From Phycisphaerae bacterium (GTDB lineage: Bacteria > Planctomycetota > Phycisphaerae > UBA1845): a stretch of DNA of 20,818 nucleotides. The stretch is from contig BQJS01000074.1 of assembly GCA_021604825.1 (NCBI GenBank), positions 1 to 20,818 on the forward strand. Reading direction: 5' to 3'. A program made the translations under genes and the position numbers. Below the pieces are notes generated by a model. That model was given only the letters and a program-made list of their open reading frames with translations. It was not told where the DNA came from and did not search any database. Shown in pieces: positions 16,431-20,818 of this stretch (position 1 is its first letter; each line of letters opens with the position of its first letter).

Positions 16431-16663
16431 GCTTCCTAGGGCATATTTAATTCATCGTGGTGGCCCGTAAGGTGCCGAAATCTGGCACTGCAAAGTTGGA
16501 ACTGTTTCAAACTTGAACCGGATCGCAAGATCTGGATAACATAGAGAAGCGAAAGGAACTTAGGGAGAAATCCAATCGCAATAATCGTGGATATGTCGGT
16601 GAGAGAGAGCACGGACAATGGAAATGGTTTTCTTATGCAACAGCACCGCGAACAGGTGCATGT

Positions 16664-16669
16664 GAGGAG
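16664..16669 (+). promoter_or_regulatory. Ribosome-binding site GAGGAG for the PEP-CTERM gene
   Basis: GAGGAG lies nine bases before the ATG at 16679. An AAGGA at 16672-16676 is too close to the start to be the main site. Confidence 0.6.
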
Positions 16670-16678
16670 CGAAGGAAA

Positions 16679-17368
16679 ATGAAAAAGCTATTGATGTTCT
16701 CTCTCTTGCTGGCTTGGGCTGTGCCCGCGTCGGCAACCGTTTACACCGACACGACAGGTGACACGTTCGCCGGAGTTGGTGGCGGTGGAATTCTCGACAT
16801 TGCTTCTGTTGAAGTAACTAACACCGCCACGGAAGTGAGCTTCGCGGTGACTTTGGTCGGCGACATCGCTGCCACCAATTGGGGCAAATATCTGGTGGTT
16901 ATCGACAGCGCTGCAGGTGGAGACACGGCTGGCGACCCACCACCATGGAACCGCAACGTGTCCATGGCCTCCGGCATGGATTACTTTGTTGGTTCATGGG
17001 CTGACGGCACAGCAAGTGACGGTGCGGAATTGTATTCGTACGACGGCGCCAACTGGAATCTCGACGAAGCCACGTACAACGTTGGGGATGATATCAGCGT
17101 CAGCAAGACGCAGTTCTCAACGACGATCACGGTCCCGTTGGCCGGCATCGGCGTGTCCCTTGGGGGTTCATTCGATTTCGACGTCTTCTCGACGGGTTCA
17201 AACCCCGGAGATGGCGGAATCGACTCACTTGGCAACCCGTCTGAGAACGTTTCAAATTGGGGCGAAGCAAGTGCTGCAACACCAGTCACATATGTAACCC
17301 CCGAGCCAGCAACACTCGGTCTTTTGGCGATCGGTGGAATGGTCGCACTCCGTCGGCGTCGCAGCTAG
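16679..17368 (+). CDS. PEP-CTERM sorting-domain protein with DOMON-like beta-sandwich
   Basis: 229 residues: signal peptide 1-19 (ASA|TV), a beta-rich body 20-205, and a C-terminal PEP-CTERM signal with PEP at 208-210, a hydrophobic stretch 211-224 and RRRR at 225-228. In other bacteria, such tails are recognised by an exosortase that anchors or releases the protein at the surface. The body begins 'DTTGDTF.G....LDIASVEV' and continues with alternating strands and a 'YLVVIDS' segment. This resembles DOMON-like or glucodextranase-C-like beta domains found next to amylolytic enzymes. The resemblance is by eye only. Because the glucan-binding protein directly precedes it, a sugar-binding surface role is a reasonable guess. 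It has its own ribosome-binding site and is closed by the strong terminator at 17397. No exosortase gene lies in the window. Confidence 0.85.
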   Translation: MKKLLMFSLLLAWAVPASATVYTDTTGDTFAGVGGGGILDIASVEVTNTATEVSFAVTLVGDIAATNWGKYLVVIDSAAGGDTAGDPPPWNRNVSMASGMDYFVGSWADGTASDGAELYSYDGANWNLDEATYNVGDDISVSKTQFSTTITVPLAGIGVSLGGSFDFDVFSTGSNPGDGGIDSLGNPSENVSNWGEASAATPVTYVTPEPATLGLLAIGGMVALRRRRS

Positions 17369-17396
17369 AGCGGGCCGATCTTTCCAATTCCATTCG

Positions 17397-17433
17397 AGCA
17401 GCCCTTGCAGAATTTGCGAGGGCTGCTTTTTTT
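17397..17433 (+). terminator. Strong intrinsic terminator after the PEP-CTERM gene
   Basis: AGCAGCCCT (17397-17405) pairs perfectly with AGGGCTGCT (17419-17427). Four inner pairs including one G-U extend the stem to 13 bp around a 5-base loop, and seven T residues follow (17427-17433). It lies 29 bases after the stop codon and marks the right end of the glucan-related block. Confidence 0.92.
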
Positions 17434-17590
17434 GCGCCAACTCCAGGCCGATTCACGAGACGATATGCCTTGAATTGCCCATTTGATGTTCAACTCGCTC
17501 GAATGCTGGCAAATCGATTATGATGTCCATGATCGTCTGTCGATGATTCGTAAGAACGCGAATTTTCCCCAAATCTGAGATGCCTTTAGA

Positions 17591-19684
17591 GTGAGTAAGC
17601 CCAAAAACAATCAGGAACCCGCCGAAGCAACGCCAGACCCAAAGGCGGGAGGCCCGCCACTCTTGAGCAAAGGGCGGAGGCGATTCTATATCGTACTGGC
17701 GATTCTCGTTCCATTCGCCGCAGTATTCGGGCTTGAAGGTTTGCTTCGAGTCTTTGGTATTGGAGGTCACCCATCGGTTATCAAGGTGCTGGGTGAATTT
17801 CGCGATGCACATCTGGCTACCACATACATCCCCGGTTCAGCGTCGTATTTTGACTTATCCAAGAGCACACCAGGGACGATGGGGGAGTACGCCTTCACTG
17901 TGCCCAAGCCACCCGATACTGTGCGGATCGTACTTTCAGGTGCATCAGCGATCCAAGGCTATCCACAACCGATGGGATTGGCGAACTCAGCTTTTTTACA
18001 TGCAATGCTCTCGGACGTTTGGCCCGATCGCAACGTCGAAGTCATCAACCTCGGGACGACCGCGGTGGCGACTTTTCCCGTCCTCGACATGATGACGCAA
18101 ATGCTGGCCTACGAACCCGATCTTGTCGTGGTCTACGCCGGTCACAACGAGTTCTTTGGAACATACGGAGTGGGGTCATCACAAACTGGAGGAAACTCGC
18201 CAACGGCGATTCGATTCAATCGCTGGCGCAGTGGACTTGGGATCGTCCAAGGATGGGGACGGCTGACGGCGTCTAGAGCCAAACCGAACGACAAGGCACT
18301 CATGGAACGCATGGTCGGAAAATCTGCCATTGCACCGGATAGCCCATTGCGGAAAGCGGCTGCGCGCAATGCGGGGCATCATATAGGTCAGATGGTCGAG
18401 CGCTGTCAGGCCGCGAGTGTGCCCATCATGGTATGTACGCTTGCATCAAATGAAAAAGACTTGGCCCCAATCGGCACAACCGATCTTACGCATCTCGACA
18501 CCGCCACCCAATCACGACTCAACACACTGATCCAAAGTGCCAGTACCGCAGCCGACTCGGCTTCGGCGGTTACGTCGCTTTCGGAGGCACTCAAGATAGA
18601 ACCCAAACACGCTCGCGTTCAATACATGATGGGCAAGGCGCTAATGGGTTCGGGCGACCATGTGGGGGCCGCCCAGCACTTTCAAAAGGCGATCGATTTC
18701 GATCCAATGCCTTGGCGAGCGCCGTCGATGACCAATGCTGCGATTGTCGAGGTCGCCAAGTCTTCAAACGCGCCGTTGTGTGACGTACGGGCAGCATTTC
18801 GCGCGGCGTCCGCCGACGGGATCATCGGTTGGAAACTGATGGATGATCACGTCCATTTCTCGCTTCAAGGGCAAGCGCTGCTCGCGCGCACCATCGTCGA
18901 GAAACTCACTGAATTCAAAGGGGACGTCGCAGTCGACGTCTCGGCGTTTGAGGAATTGCCCGATTGGGAGCAATACGCCAAGCAGTTAGGAGCAAACGAG
19001 TACGAACAATATGCCGTTGCGCATGGTTTGCGGAACGTTTTTGGCGTCCCCTTCATGAAGTCCAGTAATCCCGATGCCTACGCAAGATGGGACGAGGCAT
19101 GCAAACGACTGTTCAATCGATGGCCAACTGAAATCCGCCAAGTCGCCCAGGAGTGGCAAGATCCCAAACATCATCACATGGTGCGCAGGCCGCTATGCGG
19201 TTTTGTGGCTCGATCGTTGATTCGACAGAAGCGGCACATTAAGGCCCGCCCGCTCATGGAAGCCGCCGCGCGCTGCGTACCTCTCTACTCGACTTGGAAT
19301 ATCGAATACACCTATTCACGGCTGTTGTGCGATGAGCAGTTACGTGGCGAACTCGATGAGGACGGGCGACGATTGGCCAAGGACACGATCGAACGAATCC
19401 ACTTCATGCTCGACCATGGAGGAAATGCTGGACTGATCCGGCGCTATTGCGCACGACTGCACCAACTTTGTGGTGAATGGCCGGAGTCAATCCCGCTGCT
19501 GGAGCAAGCCCGCCTCGAACTTTGGAAAATCGAAAAGGTGGCGTGCGACGCCGCATTGATTGAAGCATGCGTGCGAACCGGTGATTCCGTTCGAGCCCGA
19601 GAAGTAGCGCAAGAAGGCATCAAACACGCAGGCGAATTCGCACCGCACTACCAAAAATTCCTAAGCGCCATCCCGCCGGGCTAA
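17591..19684 (+). CDS. Membrane-anchored SGNH/GDSL-hydrolase-like protein with TPR region
   Basis: 697 residues starting at GTG. No ATG start is possible because an in-frame TGA lies at 17576 and the next Met is near residue 97. A basic, proline-rich tail of 30 residues precedes one membrane helix (31-55). The SGNH-like domain has SGASAIQG with Ser119 as the block I candidate, INLGTTAVAT as the oxyanion segment, VVVYAGHNEFFG with Asn186 (block III), and DDHVHFS with Asp419 and His422 (block V). Around 325-372 is TPR-like sequence (ALKIEPKHARVQYMMGKALMG), inserted before the Asp/His block. The C-terminal 270 residues are helical and may hold more TPR-like repeats. The combination with 'YAGHNEF' fits a widespread family of TPR-containing GDSL proteins with unknown substrate. 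No strong ribosome-binding site precedes the GTG. Its stop is eight bases from the convergent symporter gene. A link to glucan use is not evident. Confidence 0.8.
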   Translation: MSKPKNNQEPAEATPDPKAGGPPLLSKGRRRFYIVLAILVPFAAVFGLEGLLRVFGIGGHPSVIKVLGEFRDAHLATTYIPGSASYFDLSKSTPGTMGEYAFTVPKPPDTVRIVLSGASAIQGYPQPMGLANSAFLHAMLSDVWPDRNVEVINLGTTAVATFPVLDMMTQMLAYEPDLVVVYAGHNEFFGTYGVGSSQTGGNSPTAIRFNRWRSGLGIVQGWGRLTASRAKPNDKALMERMVGKSAIAPDSPLRKAAARNAGHHIGQMVERCQAASVPIMVCTLASNEKDLAPIGTTDLTHLDTATQSRLNTLIQSASTAADSASAVTSLSEALKIEPKHARVQYMMGKALMGSGDHVGAAQHFQKAIDFDPMPWRAPSMTNAAIVEVAKSSNAPLCDVRAAFRAASADGIIGWKLMDDHVHFSLQGQALLARTIVEKLTEFKGDVAVDVSAFEELPDWEQYAKQLGANEYEQYAVAHGLRNVFGVPFMKSSNPDAYARWDEACKRLFNRWPTEIRQVAQEWQDPKHHHMVRRPLCGFVARSLIRQKRHIKARPLMEAAARCVPLYSTWNIEYTYSRLLCDEQLRGELDEDGRRLAKDTIERIHFMLDHGGNAGLIRRYCARLHQLCGEWPESIPLLEQARLELWKIEKVACDAALIEACVRTGDSVRAREVAQEGIKHAGEFAPHYQKFLSAIPPG

Positions 19685-19692
19685 CGGGTGGA

Positions 19693-20817
19693 TTACCAGA
19701 ATACGATGTACAACACGACGGTGAGCAGGATCACGACCGCGCCTCCCGCCTTGGCCCCCTTGGAAGGTGTGATGTCCATGTCTTCGTTGACTGGCAAGTC
19801 CACCGGCTTCGCAAGTGGCGCTACAAGTCGCAACACCGTCAGGGTTGCAATGACAATGCCAAAGCAAAGGGCCATTCGGTCCAGGAACGACCAATCGGCT
19901 ATCGTGTTCAGGAAGGCCGGGTTGGCGCTTCCGAAAATACTTGGGCTGAACTTGAACAATCCATAAAGCACCGGATTGAGCAGCAATCCAACCGTTCCCG
20001 CAATACGCGGAGCACGATGAACCAACAAGCCAAACAGGAAAATCGAAAGGATTCCGGGCGAAATGAATCCCTGGAATTCTTGAATGAACGTGAAGATTCC
20101 GCCGAATGCCGGATTCTCCAGCATCGGCGCGATAATCATGGCTATCAAGACGAAGATCACGACAAACACGCGACCGGCGCTAACGAGTTGGTATTGCGTC
20201 GCGTTCTTGTTCAGTTTGTTGTAGATGTCCATTGTGGCAATGGTCGACGCGGAGTTCAGCATGGACGCCAGCGAACTGACCACCGCTCCGAAGATTGCCA
20301 CCAACACAAATCCCTTTAGACCAATGCCCACCGGGAGCAACCTTCGAATCAGGGTTGGGAAGGCATTGTCATGGTCGTAGGCCAGCAGTGATTTCTTCGT
20401 AACCTCGCGATCACCAGTTTGGCCAACCACTTCCTTGTTGGCCGCAACGATTGCGTCGCTAGTTGATTCAGTTGGCTGCGCCTCGACGCCAAGCTTCCCG
20501 GCATTGTACGCTACGATCGACGCCGAGGCGGCCGGATGGAGTTCCGCGAATTGTTCGTTGAATTCATACAAACAAGGCACGTCCGAACGACCGGTCGCCT
20601 TCAGGTGATCCGCAATCTTGTCTAAGATCGAACGGTTGCGATCTTCGTCTGCGGGCTTCATTGTTTCGGGGAGTTGTTCATATAGGCCAGGCGAGAACTC
20701 TGCGACGACCTGCGCGTTGCGATTGACTGCGTCGGCTTTCAAATCTGCGCTAAACAAATTGAATGCGAGTATGCCAGGGATCACCACGACGAATGGAATG
20801 ATCAGCTTTAGAAACGC
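19693..20817 (-). CDS. Sodium:solute symporter (SSS family), C-terminal part; 5' end beyond the window
   Basis: 374 residues visible, reading in from the right edge without a stop. The segment 'AFLKLIIPFVVVIPGILAF' is a membrane helix of the SSS/SGLT fold (TC 2.A.21). The family signature follows in 'DNAFPTLIRRLLPVGIGLKG' and the adjoining helix with SSLASMLNSAST and DIYNKL, the region that helps form the sodium site. About five further hydrophobic helices follow, the last at the very C-terminus (VVILLTVVLYIVFW). Between the first two visible helices lies a long hydrophilic loop of roughly 130 residues (about 20358-20750), bigger than I would expect for a plain SGLT-type carrier. The fold couples Na+ inflow to import of sugars or other solutes. 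Proximity to amylolytic genes makes sugar plausible, but the substrate is not readable here, and the gene is convergent with and separated from that block. Confidence 0.85.
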   Translation of the reverse strand, partial: AFLKLIIPFVVVIPGILAFNLFSADLKADAVNRNAQVVAEFSPGLYEQLPETMKPADEDRNRSILDKIADHLKATGRSDVPCLYEFNEQFAELHPAASASIVAYNAGKLGVEAQPTESTSDAIVAANKEVVGQTGDREVTKKSLLAYDHDNAFPTLIRRLLPVGIGLKGFVLVAIFGAVVSSLASMLNSASTIATMDIYNKLNKNATQYQLVSAGRVFVVIFVLIAMIIAPMLENPAFGGIFTFIQEFQGFISPGILSIFLFGLLVHRAPRIAGTVGLLLNPVLYGLFKFSPSIFGSANPAFLNTIADWSFLDRMALCFGIVIATLTVLRLVAPLAKPVDLPVNEDMDITPSKGAKAGGAVVILLTVVLYIVFW

Positions 20818-20818
20818 G

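Larger units (their letters stand above)
16367..16678. other. 312-base non-coding stretch between the binding-protein and PEP-CTERM genes
   Basis: Contains the hairpin listed at 16399-16430. A weak promoter candidate, TTGAAC (16513-16518) with TAACAT (16537-16542), has an 18-base spacer and four of six matches in each box. A small hairpin GCACC/GGTGC (16643-16659) lies just before the ribosome-binding site at 16664. No gene with a credible start was found. Confidence 0.4.

Noticed and set aside
16498..16545. ECF-sigma-like GGAACT element upstream of the PEP-CTERM gene
   Set aside because: No -10 element of the matching type at the required spacing; the sigma70-like alternative is also weak.
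1..20818. tRNA or rRNA genes, prophage or transposase genes, defence systems
   Set aside because: No matching sequence was recognised in any part of the window; nearly all of it is accounted for by the listed genes.

Overview
The window looks like chromosomal DNA of a planctomycete, most likely of the Phycisphaerae type. Three kinds of evidence point there. Large secreted proteins end in the degenerate dockerin-type repeats (D-x-[ND]-x-D-G..D..D) common in that group. One gene encodes a prepilin-like protein with a TLVELLVVV methylation motif and an 'H-x9-DG'-like tail. One short exported protein ends in a PEP-CTERM sorting signal. No rRNA, tRNA, CRISPR array, insertion sequence or prophage gene was seen. 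The genus cannot be named from the sequence alone.

Layout. 1-760: 3' end of a secreted GH13 branching-enzyme/amylase-like protein with a dockerin. 768-830: a perfect 21-bp inverted repeat between convergent genes. 835-2754 (minus): type I pullulanase-like debranching enzyme. 2755-2998: divergent region with a -10-like box on the minus strand and an oddly placed terminator-like hairpin on the plus strand. 2999-8611: two-gene plus-strand operon, a GH57-like enzyme with a starch-binding-like module and dockerin, then a GH13 amylase with a dockerin. 8623-9165 (minus): small membrane protein. 9296-11149: a second complete GH13 enzyme, neopullulanase/maltodextrinase-like. 11511-12794: prepilin-like protein preceded by a clear sigma70-type promoter and a long leader. 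13157-16366: a 1069-residue protein with no catalytic domain, carrying five CBM25/53-like modules and a dockerin. 16679-17368: PEP-CTERM protein, followed by a strong intrinsic terminator. 17591-19684: membrane-anchored SGNH/GDSL-TPR protein. 19693-20817 (minus): 3' part of a sodium:solute symporter running off the window.

Read together, about the first 17 kb is an alpha-glucan (starch, glycogen or pullulan) foraging locus. Five predicted exported enzymes cover branch-point, endo and oligosaccharide cleavage. Four proteins carry dockerin repeats, and one of these appears to be a pure glucan-binding protein. The GH57-like enzyme and the binding protein share the same three-part C-terminus (CBM, beta-sandwich, dockerin). 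This suggests a surface or extracellular assembly comparable in concept to an amylosome, although no cohesin is encoded here and the dockerin receptor in these bacteria is not established. The symporter at the right edge could import sugar products, but that link is inference from proximity only.
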